DNA of 41,261 bases, from assembly GCA_905203995.1 (NCBI GenBank), contig CAJKXZ010000010.1, forward strand, positions 1 through 41,261, given 5' to 3'. Positions 23,921-32,410 of the stretch are shown here, in pieces; position 1 is the stretch's first letter, and each line of letters begins with the position of its first letter. Below the pieces are notes generated by a model that saw nothing but the letters and a program-made list of their open reading frames with translations, ran no database searches and was not told the DNA's origin. The DNA comes from an uncultured Methanomassiliicoccus sp. Lineage in GTDB: Archaea > Thermoplasmatota > Thermoplasmata > Methanomassiliicoccales > Methanomassiliicoccaceae. Position numbers and translations under genes: made by a program.

Positions 23921-24994
23921 TTAAAGTTTGCCCCGGTAGCGGAAGGCGATGTTGCAGCCTCCTTCCCGGGAGACCATGCACGGGCCCATGGGATAACGCG
24001 GGTTGCAGGCTTTGCCGAAAGCCGGGCACTGCTCGGGATCGATAATGCCCCGCAGCATCTCTCCGCAGCGGCAGCCGCCGATTTCTTCCTTCACCGGCGG
24101 ACGCTGTGCCAGAAGGTCTTCGTAGACTTTGCGGGCGTTATGTGCGTCGAATTCCTCGCGTAAATCATAAGCGCTGAGCGGAATTACCGGGAAACCGCGC
24201 CAGGCCCGGTCGACTGGTTTGAAGACTTCATTGACGAGGTTGAACGCTTTGGTATTGCCCTCCGGCTTGACTAAACGGGTATATTCATTCTCGACTTCCG
24301 CCCGTCCCTCTTTGATCTGCTTGACCAGCATGTAAGTGGCCATCAGCAAGTCGAGCGGTTCGAAGCCGGTTACGACCTGCGGGATCTGATACTTGCTGGA
24401 AAATTCATCAAAAATCCGTGTACCGGTAATGACTGCCACATGGCCCGGCTCAATAAGGCCGTCGATCTGAAACTCACCCATGTTGATAATCGCCTGCAGT
24501 GCCGGCAGCAGCAGGCGGTGGCAGGAGTAAATGGAAAAATTCTCCGGCAGTTTTTCAACCATGACTGCCGCGGTGGTCGGGCTGGTCGTCTCAAAGCCGA
24601 TGGCCATAAAGACCATCTTATCTACTTCCGCCGCCAGACGCACGGCGTCTTCTACGGAATAAACAATGCGTACGTCCGCCCCGCCGGCCTTGGCATCCGC
24701 CAGTGAGCCGATCGGCGTCGGCACTTTCATCATATCGCCGAAGACGGCAATCGTCACCCCGGCTTTCGCCAGCGTAATCGCATCAGCCACTTCATCGGCC
24801 GTCGTCACACAGACCGGGCAGCCGGGACCCTGGCGGATTTCCACGCCGGTGTCTTTGAGCATCTGCTCGATGCCGAATCTGACTAAGGTATCCTGATGGG
24901 TACCGCAGACATGCATGAAGCGCAGTTTGACATTCTCTTTCTTAATCAGCCCGACAATCTTCCGGGCTGCCTCTTCATCGCGCAGTTTAAACAT
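23921..24994 (-). CDS. hypD: Hydrogenase maturation protein HypD
   Basis: 357 aa, the normal length. HypD acts with HypC as the scaffold on which the Fe(CN)2CO unit of [NiFe] hydrogenases is assembled. Diagnostic motifs are present: CGTH at residues 30-33, GPGCPVC at 56-62, GFETTSPT in the middle, and the C-terminal cysteine cluster for a 4Fe-4S centre (GGCRCGEMLRG, CPAFGKAC, GPCMVSREGGCNI). The ATG overlaps the end of hypA by 8 nt (stop of hypA within ATGTTTAA), so the two are translationally coupled. Presence implies [NiFe] hydrogenases elsewhere in this genome, as in hydrogen-using methanogens. Confidence 0.97.
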   Translation of the reverse strand: MFKLRDEEAARKIVGLIKKENVKLRFMHVCGTHQDTLVRFGIEQMLKDTGVEIRQGPGCPVCVTTADEVADAITLAKAGVTIAVFGDMMKVPTPIGSLADAKAGGADVRIVYSVEDAVRLAAEVDKMVFMAIGFETTSPTTAAVMVEKLPENFSIYSCHRLLLPALQAIINMGEFQIDGLIEPGHVAVITGTRIFDEFSSKYQIPQVVTGFEPLDLLMATYMLVKQIKEGRAEVENEYTRLVKPEGNTKAFNLVNEVFKPVDRAWRGFPVIPLSAYDLREEFDAHNARKVYEDLLAQRPPVKEEIGGCRCGEMLRGIIDPEQCPAFGKACNPRYPMGPCMVSREGGCNIAFRYRGKL

Positions 24995-25379
24995 CTTTTT
25001 CCACCGCCTTCACTGATTTCACCACACAGCTGCGGCCGTTGACCACTTCCACCTGGCCGGCGCATTCCGGGCAGGAGATGACTGGCAGCTGCGTATGGTA
25101 GACGCCGTCTTCTTCCTCGTCACCGAGGTACTTAATCCCGCCTTCGTAGCCGCAGGTGCTGCATTTCACCGTAATCTTCTCCGGCTCAATAACCAGTTTA
25201 GAGCCTTCCAGGAGTGTGCCCTGCGTCAGAAACTCATAAGCAAACTCCAGCTGCTCGGCGCCGAGGTAGGTCATTTCCCCGACCGTCAGGTAGACTTCCT
25301 CGACCGACTCGATCTCGTACTTCCGCAGCTCCGTTAAGACTGCCTCGACGATGCTGGACATCACTGATACTTCATGCAC
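24987..25379 (-). CDS. hypA: Hydrogenase nickel incorporation protein HypA
   Basis: 130 aa from a GTG start, giving V-H-E-V-S-V-M-S-S, which matches the universal M-H-E-x-S start of HypA; His2 and Glu3 are the nickel-site residues, so this start is preferred over the internal ATG at 25361. The zinc site is C73-x2-C76 and C103-x2-C106. HypA delivers nickel, with HypB, to the large subunit of [NiFe] hydrogenases. There is no Shine-Dalgarno, but a TATA element lies about 26 nt upstream, consistent with a leaderless message. It overlaps hypD by 8 nt and follows the acyl-CoA synthetase by 44 nt. Confidence 0.93.
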   Translation of the reverse strand: MHEVSVMSSIVEAVLTELRKYEIESVEEVYLTVGEMTYLGAEQLEFAYEFLTQGTLLEGSKLVIEPEKITVKCSTCGYEGGIKYLGDEEEDGVYHTQLPVISCPECAGQVEVVNGRSCVVKSVKAVEKDV

Positions 25380-25400
25380 GGTTGTCAATCGGAAAGTCAG

Positions 25401-25410
25401 TATAAATAAA
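25401..25410 (-). promoter_or_regulatory. TATA box of hypA-hypD
   Basis: TTTATTTATA on the minus strand, centred about 26 nt from the GTG of hypA. This is the spacing expected between an archaeal TATA box and the transcription start, so the RNA probably begins at or beside the start codon. Confidence 0.55.
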
Positions 25411-25423
25411 TTGCACGAGAGGC

Positions 25424-27052
25424 TTAGTTCCTCTCGCGGATTTCCACGCGCCTGATCTTGCCGCTGATGGTTTTCGGCAGTTCGCTGACGAATTCCACCG
25501 CCCGCGGGTATTTGTAAGGGGCGGTTTCCTTCTTGACATACGTCTGCAGCTCCTTCTTCAGCGCCTCGCTGGGTTCGTAACCAGGACGCAGGACGACCGT
25601 CGCTTTGACAATCTGCCCGCGCACGGGGTCCGGAACGCCGGTAATCGCGCATTCCAGCACGGAGGGGTGCTTAACCAGCACGCTTTCAATTTCAAAAGGT
25701 CCGATTCTGTAACCGGAGGACTTGATGACATCATCATTGCGGCCGACATACCAGATGTAGCCGTCTTCATCCCGCCAGGCCGTGTCACCGGTATGGTGCC
25801 AGCCGCCGCGGCAGGTGTCAGCGGTCTTCTCTTCATCGCGGTAGTAGCAGACCATCAGTCCCGGCGGGCGCGGGTCGATCTTGACGACGATCTCGCCGGT
25901 CTCCCCGGGCGCGCAGCTGCGGCCTTCATCGTCGATGATGTCGACCGTATACTGCGGTGAAGGCTTGCCCATCGAACCCGGCTTGGGTTCCGTGCCTTTG
26001 AGGTTGCAGACGATCGGCGTCGTTTCTGTCTGCCCGAAGCCTTCCATCAGCTTGAGGCCGGTGGCTTCATACCAGTTATAGAAAACATCGGGATTGAGAG
26101 CCTCGCCGGCAATCGAGGTATGCTTGAGCGAGGAGAGATCATGCTTCTCCAGACCGTCATTGATAAACATGCGGAACATCGTCGGCGGACAGCAGAGCGT
26201 AGTGATCTTGTGCTTAGCAACCAGCGCGAGGATGTCGCCGGGGATGAACTTCTCATACTCGTAAACGAAGATGCCGGCTTCCATGATCCACTGGCCGTAG
26301 ATCTTGCCCCAGGCCGTTTTTGCCCAGCCGGTGTCGGCAATCGTGAAATGAAGGCCGTCGGGATCGACATTCTGCCAGTGCTTAGCCGTGATAATATGGC
26401 CGAGCGGGTAGGAGAAATCGTGGACAACCATTTTCGGGTAGCCGGTGGTGCCTGATGAGAAATAAATCAGCATAATGTCGGACGCTTTTGTCGGTACGCG
26501 GCTGAACTCGGCGGAAGCGGCTTCCACCCCTTCATCGAAGTCGTACCAGCCTTCGCGCTTGCTGCCGACCATGATTTTCGTCTCTAAGGAAGGACAGCCT
26601 TCAGCAGCATCGAAGGCGTCTGCCACTTCTTCCACGCAGATGGCGGCCTTGATCGTCGCCGCGTTAATGCGGTATTCCACGTCATGTTTTGTTAGCATGA
26701 AGGTCGCCGGGACCATGATCGCCCCCAGCTTGTGTAAGGCGACGGCTGTATACCAGTACTGGTAGCTGTGCTTGAGAATGACGGTGACCACATCGCCTTT
26801 GCCGATGCCGAGGCTGCGCAGGAAGTTGGCCGTTTTGTCCGAATAACGCTTCATATCCCCGAAGGTAAAGGTCCGCTCGGCTCCGTTTTCATGGCACCAG
26901 AGCATGGCGCGGCGGTCCGGCTCATTAAGGGCGATATCATCAACGATATCGTAGCCGAAATTGAAGTCTGCCGGGCAGTTAACTTTGAGGTCCGTAAGAA
27001 TGCCCTTATCATCGTATTTTTCTTCGACGTAGCGGAGGTTGATGTTTCTCAT
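25424..27052 (-). CDS. Acyl-CoA synthetase (AMP-forming, medium-chain/ACSM-like)
   Basis: 542 aa, the usual length. It activates a carboxylic acid with ATP to an acyl-AMP and then to acyl-CoA. Motifs: P-loop-like YFSSGTTGYPK at residues 197-207, GEALNPDV, GFGQTETT (adenine-binding A5 region), WHHTGD, and the C-terminal catalytic lysine in TISGKIRR (K532). The overall pattern is closer to medium-chain/acyl-CoA synthetases of archaea than to acetyl-CoA synthetase; the substrate is not determined. The start overlaps the stop of the XRE-cupin gene by 4 nt (ATGA), so the pair is an operon. With the divergent kor genes it may supply CoA thioesters for reductive carboxylation. Confidence 0.92.
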   Translation of the reverse strand: MRNINLRYVEEKYDDKGILTDLKVNCPADFNFGYDIVDDIALNEPDRRAMLWCHENGAERTFTFGDMKRYSDKTANFLRSLGIGKGDVVTVILKHSYQYWYTAVALHKLGAIMVPATFMLTKHDVEYRINAATIKAAICVEEVADAFDAAEGCPSLETKIMVGSKREGWYDFDEGVEAASAEFSRVPTKASDIMLIYFSSGTTGYPKMVVHDFSYPLGHIITAKHWQNVDPDGLHFTIADTGWAKTAWGKIYGQWIMEAGIFVYEYEKFIPGDILALVAKHKITTLCCPPTMFRMFINDGLEKHDLSSLKHTSIAGEALNPDVFYNWYEATGLKLMEGFGQTETTPIVCNLKGTEPKPGSMGKPSPQYTVDIIDDEGRSCAPGETGEIVVKIDPRPPGLMVCYYRDEEKTADTCRGGWHHTGDTAWRDEDGYIWYVGRNDDVIKSSGYRIGPFEIESVLVKHPSVLECAITGVPDPVRGQIVKATVVLRPGYEPSEALKKELQTYVKKETAPYKYPRAVEFVSELPKTISGKIRRVEIRERN

Positions 27053-27633
27053 TTGCTTTCCTCCTCCTGCTCTTTAATGACGACGGCCAGAAAAGTACAG
27101 CCTTCGGGACTGGTGGCAATCATGCCGTGCTGCCGGCCGGAATCATAGAAGACGGAATCGCCGGCGTTGAGCTCTTCCACTCGTCCTTCATGGACGAAGC
27201 GCAGGCTGCCGGCGAGGATGTAATCAAATTCCTGCCCGGCGTGCATGGACATGGCGATGGCCTTATCCTGCTCTTCGGCGCGGTAGGGTGCTTTGACTAA
27301 AAAGGGCTCCGCCAGCTTGTTTTTGAAGTGCGCAGCCAGATGGTTATACTCAAAGCCGGCTCTTCTTTTAATGGCCAGCCCTTTGCCGCCGCGGACGACT
27401 GTGTAGCGGCTGAGGTGGGGGTTCTCCCCGGTCATAATCTCAATCATGTCCACGCCGAATTTCTCAGCGCATTTATACAAGAAAGTGAAAGTAAAATCAC
27501 GGGCGCCGCTTTCGCTCGCCTGGTAATCATCAATACTAACTTCGGTGGCTTCTGCCATTTCTTCGCAGCTTAAACCTAACATTTCACGTAAAGCACGAAT
27601 TCTTTCAGCGATTTCAGCAATTTTCGGCTCCAT
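27049..27633 (-). CDS. XRE-family regulator with C-terminal cupin domain
   Basis: 194 aa. Residues about 7-65 are a helix-turn-helix of the XRE/Cro type (LGLSCEEMAEATEVSIDDYQASE), residues about 110-190 a Cupin_2 ligand-binding barrel (HAGQEFDYILAGSLRFVHEG...GDSVFYDSGRQHGM). Such proteins bind DNA as dimers and sense small molecules through the cupin; the ligand here is unknown. It is translationally coupled to the acyl-CoA synthetase (4-nt overlap) and sits beside a divergent promoter region shared with the P-loop/kor operon, so it probably controls both directions, including itself. Confidence 0.9.
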   Translation of the reverse strand: MEPKIAEIAERIRALREMLGLSCEEMAEATEVSIDDYQASESGARDFTFTFLYKCAEKFGVDMIEIMTGENPHLSRYTVVRGGKGLAIKRRAGFEYNHLAAHFKNKLAEPFLVKAPYRAEEQDKAIAMSMHAGQEFDYILAGSLRFVHEGRVEELNAGDSVFYDSGRQHGMIATSPEGCTFLAVVIKEQEEESK

Positions 27634-27759
27634 AGTCTCTCGCTCCGAGATGTCGTTTTCGAATAAATAGATATCAGGATATTCCGCCGAGGCCGGCGCC
27701 GACGTCCGATGTTATATATCAAAGGATAACCATTGCCATGGGAATTTACGAGGGTCTGA
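27634..27759. promoter_or_regulatory. Divergent promoter region between the XRE-cupin/acs and P-loop/kor operons
   Basis: 126 bp. For the plus direction TTATATAT at 27712-27719 is a good TATA box, predicting a start near 27740; GAGGGT just before the ATG at 27760 is the ribosome site. For the minus direction CTATTTATTC (27661-27670) lies about 30 nt before the regulator's ATG. Between them are an inverted repeat ATATC-AG-GATAT (27671-27682) directly against the minus TATA and the palindromic runs GGCCGGCGCC and GACGTC. The inverted repeat is the best operator candidate for the adjacent regulator. Confidence 0.6.
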
Positions 27760-28419
27760 ATGGCAGACATTAAGTTGATATGCGGCCACTACGGCTGCGG
27801 GAAGACCAACCTCGCCATCAACATGGCGCTGGCGGCGGCCGCCCGCGGTTCCCCGGTGGTGCTGGTGGATTTAGACATTGTCAATCCTTACTTCCGTTCT
27901 TCTGATTATCGCGAGCTGCTGGAAAAGGCCGGGGTGCAGGTCATCGCCCCTAACTTCAGCCATACTAATCTCGACCTGCCTTCCCTGCCGGCGGCGATTT
28001 ATTCCGTGTTTGAGTTTGCCGGGGAAGTAATCATTGATGTCGGCGGTGACGAGGTCGGGGCAACGGCCTTAGGCCGCTTTTCCAAGCAGATTGCGGCGGC
28101 CGGCTACGAAATGCTCTATGTCGTGAACAAGTACCGTGCGCTGACTTCTTCAGCGGCGGAGGCGGCCATGCTGCTGCGGGAGATCGAAAGCGCCTGCCGC
28201 CTGCAGGCCACCGGCGTCGTCAACAATTCTCATCTGAAGAGTGAGACGACGAAGGCGACGATTCTTGATTCGCTTGCTTATGCCGAGGAAACCGCAAAGC
28301 TGCTGTGTATTCCGCTCCTTTTTACGACTGCTCCGCGGTATCTCGCAAAAGATCTCCAAGAAATCGAATATTTATACCCGATTGACGTTCATGTCAAGAC
28401 GTCTTGGGAAGATTATTAA
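27760..28419 (+). CDS. SIMIBI-class P-loop ATPase associated with the kor operon
   Basis: 219 aa. Walker A at the N-terminus, GHYGCGKTNLAIN (residues 9-21), followed by VVLVDLDIVNPYFRSS, typical of MinD/ParA/CooC-like NTPases, and VIIDVGGDEVG as Walker B. Similar ATP-binding proteins accompany 2-oxoacid:ferredoxin oxidoreductase genes in methanogens and clostridia, where a role in cofactor or metal-centre handling is suspected but not shown. It is the first gene of the operon, 16 nt ahead of korD, with its own TATA box at 27712. Confidence 0.8.
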   Translation: MADIKLICGHYGCGKTNLAINMALAAAARGSPVVLVDLDIVNPYFRSSDYRELLEKAGVQVIAPNFSHTNLDLPSLPAAIYSVFEFAGEVIIDVGGDEVGATALGRFSKQIAAAGYEMLYVVNKYRALTSSAAEAAMLLREIESACRLQATGVVNNSHLKSETTKATILDSLAYAEETAKLLCIPLLFTTAPRYLAKDLQEIEYLYPIDVHVKTSWEDY

Positions 28420-28435
28420 AACGAGGGATTGTAAA

Positions 28436-28645
28436 ATGCCGACAATTATTGTCAATGAGAATATCTGCAAAGGTTGCGAATTATGTATTGATGCCTGCCC
28501 CCGCGGCTTGATTATTTTAGCGAAGGACAAGATCAACAGCAAAGGCTACCACCCGGCCCACCTCACCGATCCAGAGCAGTGCACCGGCTGCCGTTCCTGT
28601 GCGATGATGTGTCCTGATGTGGCGATTACTGTGGAGGGTGATTGA
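28436..28645 (+). CDS. korD: 2-oxoacid:ferredoxin oxidoreductase, ferredoxin-like delta subunit
   Basis: 69 aa from the ATG at 28436, preceded by GAGGGATT; a longer upstream frame overlaps the P-loop gene and is not needed. Two classical 4Fe-4S motifs: C11-x2-C14-x2-C17-x3-C21-P and C49-x2-C52-x2-C55-x3-C59-P. It passes electrons from the thiamine-diphosphate centre to ferredoxin. The stop codon directly abuts the korA ATG (TGAATG). Whether the enzyme is Kor (2-oxoglutarate) or Vor/Ior (branched or aromatic 2-oxoacids) cannot be told from this subunit. Confidence 0.93.
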   Translation: MPTIIVNENICKGCELCIDACPRGLIILAKDKINSKGYHPAHLTDPEQCTGCRSCAMMCPDVAITVEGD

Positions 28646-29707
28646 ATGGCCGAACGCGTCTTAATGAAAGGTAATGAGGCGTTAGCGGAAGCAGCGATTG
28701 CCGCCGGCTGCCGGCACTTTTTCGGTTATCCGATTACCCCGCAGACGGAAGTCGCGGCATACATGGCGAAAAGAATGCCGAAAGTTAACGGCACTTACTT
28801 ACAGGCTGAATCGGAAGTGGCGGCGATCAACATGGTGCTGGGCGCCGCTGCCGCCGGTGCCCGCGTGATGACTTCTTCCAGTTCACCAGGGATCAGTCTC
28901 AAATCAGAAGGGATCTCTTATCTGGCCGGCTCCGACCTGCCGGCACTGATCATCAATGTCCAGCGGGCCGGTCCCGGTCTCGGCGGTATCCAGCCCTCGC
29001 AGGCTGATTACTGGCAGGCCACTCGTTCCACCGGCCACGGTGATTTTCATATCTTAGTTTTAGCGCCTTCCACCGTTCAGGAAATGGTGGATCTGGTGGC
29101 CGATGCCTTTGACCTCGGCGACAAGTACCGCATGCCGGTGATGATTCTTTCCGACGGTATGCTGGGCCAGATGATGGAGCCGGTCTCACTGCCGGAAAAG
29201 AATTTAGAAAACTTACCGGCCAAACCGTGGGCGACTAACGGTCATAAAAACCAGCGCCCGCACAATGTGATTAACTCGCTGTACATCACGCCGCCGGAGC
29301 TGGAGGCGCTTCTGCACGAACGCTATGCGAAGTATGAGCAGATCAAGAATACTGAGCAGCGGGCCGAGGAGTATCTGACGGATGATGCGGAAATCATCAT
29401 CGTCGCTTACGGCGCTTCGGCAAGAGTGTCGCGCAGCGCCGTTGATCTGGCGCGGGCGGAAGGTCTCCAAGTCGGGCTGATCCGGCCGATTACTCTCTGG
29501 CCGTATCCTAATGCTTATATCGAAAAGAATGTGGCGCAGGCTAAATCCTTCTTATGCGTGGAAATGAGCATGGGGCAGATGGTCGACGATGTGCGGCTGG
29601 CGGTCAACGGCCGCCGGCCGGTGGAGTTCTTCGGCCGTACCGGCGGGATTATTCCCACCCCTGCGGAAGTGCTTGACGCTGTCAAAAAAATTGCCGGAGG
29701 TCTTTAA
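28646..29707 (+). CDS. korA: 2-oxoacid:ferredoxin oxidoreductase, alpha subunit
   Basis: 353 aa, normal for a stand-alone alpha subunit of the Kor/Vor type. The N-terminal pyrimidine-binding domain has GYPITPQTEV near residue 25 and ESEVAAINMVLGAAAAGARVMTSSSSPG; the C-terminal part contains IIIVAYGASARVSRSAV and VGLIRPITLWPYP. The subunit forms half of the thiamine diphosphate site with korB. It starts immediately after the korD stop and ends immediately before korB, so translation is coupled along the operon. Confidence 0.95.
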   Translation: MAERVLMKGNEALAEAAIAAGCRHFFGYPITPQTEVAAYMAKRMPKVNGTYLQAESEVAAINMVLGAAAAGARVMTSSSSPGISLKSEGISYLAGSDLPALIINVQRAGPGLGGIQPSQADYWQATRSTGHGDFHILVLAPSTVQEMVDLVADAFDLGDKYRMPVMILSDGMLGQMMEPVSLPEKNLENLPAKPWATNGHKNQRPHNVINSLYITPPELEALLHERYAKYEQIKNTEQRAEEYLTDDAEIIIVAYGASARVSRSAVDLARAEGLQVGLIRPITLWPYPNAYIEKNVAQAKSFLCVEMSMGQMVDDVRLAVNGRRPVEFFGRTGGIIPTPAEVLDAVKKIAGGL

Positions 29708-30463
29708 ATGGCTACTTTATTCTCCAAACCCCATGCAATGGCGGATGTGCCGCTTCATTATTGTCCAGGCTGCACTCACGGTATCGTTCACCGGCTGATC
29801 GCGGAAGCGATTGATGATCTTGACATCGAGGGCCGCACGATCGGCATTGCGCCGGTGGGCTGCTCGGTCTTCGCTTATGATTATTTTAACTGCGACATGG
29901 TGCAGGCTGCCCACGGCCGGGCGCCGGCAGTTGCTACCGGCATCAAACGTGCCGATGCCAACAATATCGTTTTCACTTACCAGGGCGACGGCGACCTGGC
30001 GGCGATCGGTACCGCGGAAACGGTGCATGCTGCTACCCGCGGTGAAAACATTACCGTCATTTTCATCAACAACGCCATTTACGGGATGACCGGCGGTCAG
30101 ATGGCGCCTACCAGTCTGCCGGGGCAGATCACCCAGACGACGCCTTACGGCCGTGATGTGCAAACTGCCGGCTACCCGATCCGCGTCTGCGAGATGCTTT
30201 CGACGCTGGACGGCGTTGCTCTGGCGGAAAGAGTTACCGTCGACTGCGTCAAACACGTGCGGGCGGCGAAAAAAGCCATTAAAAAGGCGTTTGAGTACCA
30301 GATCGAAGGCTTAGGCTACTCGATCGTCGAAGTGGTCTCCACCTGCCCGACCAACTGGGGTCTGGCCCCGAAGGATGCCCTGGAATGGCTGCGGCAGAAT
30401 ATGCTGCCCTACTATCCGCTGGGTGTCTACAAAGACGTCAAAGAAGGTGAGAGCCGTGACTAA
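29708..30463 (+). CDS. korB: 2-oxoacid:ferredoxin oxidoreductase, beta (thiamine-binding) subunit
   Basis: 251 aa. The CPGC at residues 19-22 and the thiamine diphosphate motif GDGDLAAIG (93-101) ending in INN (120-122) are both clear, followed by the YGMTGGQMAPTS substrate-loop region typical of Kor/Vor beta subunits. It is the catalytic half that binds thiamine diphosphate and magnesium. Length fits Kor-type beta subunits. The 3' end overlaps the GTG start of korC by 8 nt. Confidence 0.95.
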   Translation: MATLFSKPHAMADVPLHYCPGCTHGIVHRLIAEAIDDLDIEGRTIGIAPVGCSVFAYDYFNCDMVQAAHGRAPAVATGIKRADANNIVFTYQGDGDLAAIGTAETVHAATRGENITVIFINNAIYGMTGGQMAPTSLPGQITQTTPYGRDVQTAGYPIRVCEMLSTLDGVALAERVTVDCVKHVRAAKKAIKKAFEYQIEGLGYSIVEVVSTCPTNWGLAPKDALEWLRQNMLPYYPLGVYKDVKEGESRD

Positions 30464-30992
30464 AACGCTTAACATTCTCCTCGCCGGTTTCGGCGGTCAA
30501 GGCATTCTCTTTGCCGGCAAAGTAATCGCCTACGCCGGGCTGATGGACGGCATGGAAGTCTCCTGGCTGCCTTCCTATGGCCCGGAGATGAGAGGCGGGA
30601 CTGCTAACTGCAGCGTCTGTCTCAGCGAGGTGCCGATCGGCTCCCCGCAGGTCGTTACCCCGGATGTACTGGTCGCCATGAACATCCCCTCTTTAGACAA
30701 ATTCGTTGATGCGGTGGTCCCCGGCGGCATGATCCTTGTCGACAGTTCGCTGATTGACAAAAAAGTGGAACGCAGCGACATCAAGACGATTTACATTCCG
30801 GCGACAAAAATTGCTGAAGACAACGGCTTCAAGGGTATGGCTAACATGATCATGGTCGGCAAGCTCTTTGCCGAAGTGAACTTCTGCAGCGAAGAGTCGC
30901 TGGACAAAGGCATTTTAAAAAGCGTGCCGCCTAAAAAAGAGAAACTCATCGACGCTAACCGCGGAGCGGTCAAAGTCGGAAGAGAAAGCTGA
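30456..30992 (+). CDS. korC: 2-oxoacid:ferredoxin oxidoreductase, gamma subunit
   Basis: 178 aa from a GTG at 30456 preceded by AAGGTGA; the longer frame back to 30375 reads through korB in another frame and is rejected. The N-terminus NILLAGFGGQGILFAGKV and SYGPEMRGGTANCSVCLS are hallmarks of the gamma domain (CoA-binding region). It completes a four-subunit korDABC-type enzyme, which interconverts a 2-oxoacid plus CoA and oxidised ferredoxin with acyl-CoA, CO2 and reduced ferredoxin. In methanogens the direction is usually biosynthetic (reductive carboxylation). Confidence 0.93.
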   Translation: MTKTLNILLAGFGGQGILFAGKVIAYAGLMDGMEVSWLPSYGPEMRGGTANCSVCLSEVPIGSPQVVTPDVLVAMNIPSLDKFVDAVVPGGMILVDSSLIDKKVERSDIKTIYIPATKIAEDNGFKGMANMIMVGKLFAEVNFCSEESLDKGILKSVPPKKEKLIDANRGAVKVGRES

Positions 30993-31002
30993 TTTTTCAT
31001 TA

Positions 31003-31030
31003 CAGGAGGTTTTCCTCCTGCCTTTTTTTA
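31003..31030 (+). terminator. Terminator of the P-loop/korDABC operon
   Basis: CAGGAGG (31003-31009) / CCTCCTG (31014-31020) with a TTTT loop, followed by CC and a run of seven T. Eleven nt after korC. It looks like an intrinsic terminator, and the region is convergent with the HMG-CoA reductase gene. Confidence 0.85.
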
Positions 31031-31084
31031 CATTTTTATCTGCAAGCTCATTTAGCTGAATAAAAAATTGTGAAGTAGTTTAAC

Positions 31085-32263
31085 TTATCTTCCCAGCTGC
31101 TGGTGGGCATTTCCCAAGTGTCCGGCAGCCTGTGCGCAGAGGGTCGAAAGTTCTCCGGCCAGGACCACGGCGCCGACGATTTCCGCCAGTTTTTTAGCTT
31201 TGCCGGGGCCGAGACAGTCAATCATCTGCAGCGCTTCCTGCTGACAGGGCAGGCGGGTGCCGCCGCCGACCGTTCCGACTTCCACGGCCGGCAGACGGAC
31301 GGAGATGTAGAGATCGCCGTCGAGATCTTCGCAGCTCGTCATGCAGAGGCTGCCTTCTACCACCTGCGCCGGATCCTGTCCGGTGGCGATGTACAAAGCA
31401 GCAATCATGTTGGCGGCATGCGCGTTCTGCCCCAGTGAACCGGCCAGCGCGCTGCCCTGTGCACATTTGCGTAAGCAGGTTTCTGCTGTAGCTGCGGCGG
31501 TGGTGTGCATTTTTTCTTCTAAAAGTGCACGGGGGATGAGGGCATCAGCCACAATCGTCTTGCCGCGGCCCAGAATGCCGTTGACGGCTGCCGGCTTCTT
31601 ATCAGTGCACATATTGCCGGAAACAGAAATGAGTACCGCACCGGTCTCTTGCGCAATCAACTTGGCAGCGGCTTCCGTGGCAATGGTCGCCATATTCATG
31701 CCCATGGCATCGCCGGTTTCGTAAGCAAAGCGCACATGCAGTGAGCGTCCGGCAGGGAAAGGCATGACTGAGAGCAGCTTGCCGTGAGAGGTAGTGCTTT
31801 CCGCAGCCTCTTTGATTCTTGCTAAGTTAGCCTCAATCCACTCTGACACTTCCGTGGCATGGCGGATGTCCCGGGTGCGGAAAACCGGCGCTCTAGTCAT
31901 TTCATCCTTGACTACTTTGACAGAGGCTCCTCCCGCCCGGCTGATGACCGAGCAGCCGCGGTTAACGGAGGCAATGAGCGCTCCTTCAGTAGTCGCCAGC
32001 GGCACTAAAAATTCACCTTCGGCGTAGTCACCCTTGATGTGGTACGGCCCGACATAACCTAACGGGACTTGGATGGCGCCGATCATGTTTTCCACATTTT
32101 TCTCGGCAGCCAGAGCATCAAAAGAGATCGCTCCGATGTTCTCCAGAGAAGTCTTGGTGTATTCGGCAGCGGCTGTCCGTCGCTCATTCATGTCGGCTGT
32201 TGTTTTTCCTTTGTTTTTAAGGCCCGCGCTTGTCATCTCAGGCACCCGAAAGACCTGAACCAT
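31085..32263 (-). CDS. hmgA: HMG-CoA reductase, class I
   Basis: 392 aa from the ATG at 32263 (MVQVFRVPEM), which has AGGATTG just upstream; the 32-residue extension to 32359 is unlike the family. The enzyme reduces HMG-CoA to mevalonate with NADPH, the committed step to archaeal isoprenoid lipids. Visible residues: catalytic Glu93 in ATTEGALIASVNRG, DKKPAAVNG (residues 221-229) with the catalytic lysine, Asp297 in GQDPAQ, GDAMGMNM (185-192), GTVGGGT (330-336), and the C-terminal His382 in AAGHLGNAH. ENMIGAIQVPLGYVGP near residue 58 is the class I substrate-binding signature. It is monocistronic. Confidence 0.95.
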   Translation of the reverse strand: MVQVFRVPEMTSAGLKNKGKTTADMNERRTAAAEYTKTSLENIGAISFDALAAEKNVENMIGAIQVPLGYVGPYHIKGDYAEGEFLVPLATTEGALIASVNRGCSVISRAGGASVKVVKDEMTRAPVFRTRDIRHATEVSEWIEANLARIKEAAESTTSHGKLLSVMPFPAGRSLHVRFAYETGDAMGMNMATIATEAAAKLIAQETGAVLISVSGNMCTDKKPAAVNGILGRGKTIVADALIPRALLEEKMHTTAAATAETCLRKCAQGSALAGSLGQNAHAANMIAALYIATGQDPAQVVEGSLCMTSCEDLDGDLYISVRLPAVEVGTVGGGTRLPCQQEALQMIDCLGPGKAKKLAEIVGAVVLAGELSTLCAQAAGHLGNAHQQLGR

Positions 32264-32410
32264 TATCAATCCTACTGTATGGTGGTCGGCAGTGAAGAAA
32301 AGTCCAATCGATGTACAAGATTTGCCTGCAAGACCGTTCTGAGGTAAAAATAGTTTCAAATACTGGATCCATCTTGCCTTTCTTCCTAACTAACTAATGT
32401 GAGGCATCAC

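Noticed and set aside
25380..25652. N-terminal extension of HypA up to 25652
   Set aside because: The extension is the antisense-frame reading of the acyl-CoA synthetase 3' end; HypA proteins start at the x-H-E motif.
32264..32359. 32-residue N-terminal extension of HMG-CoA reductase
   Set aside because: It is unlike the family, and the ATG at 32263 has an AGGATTG element just upstream.
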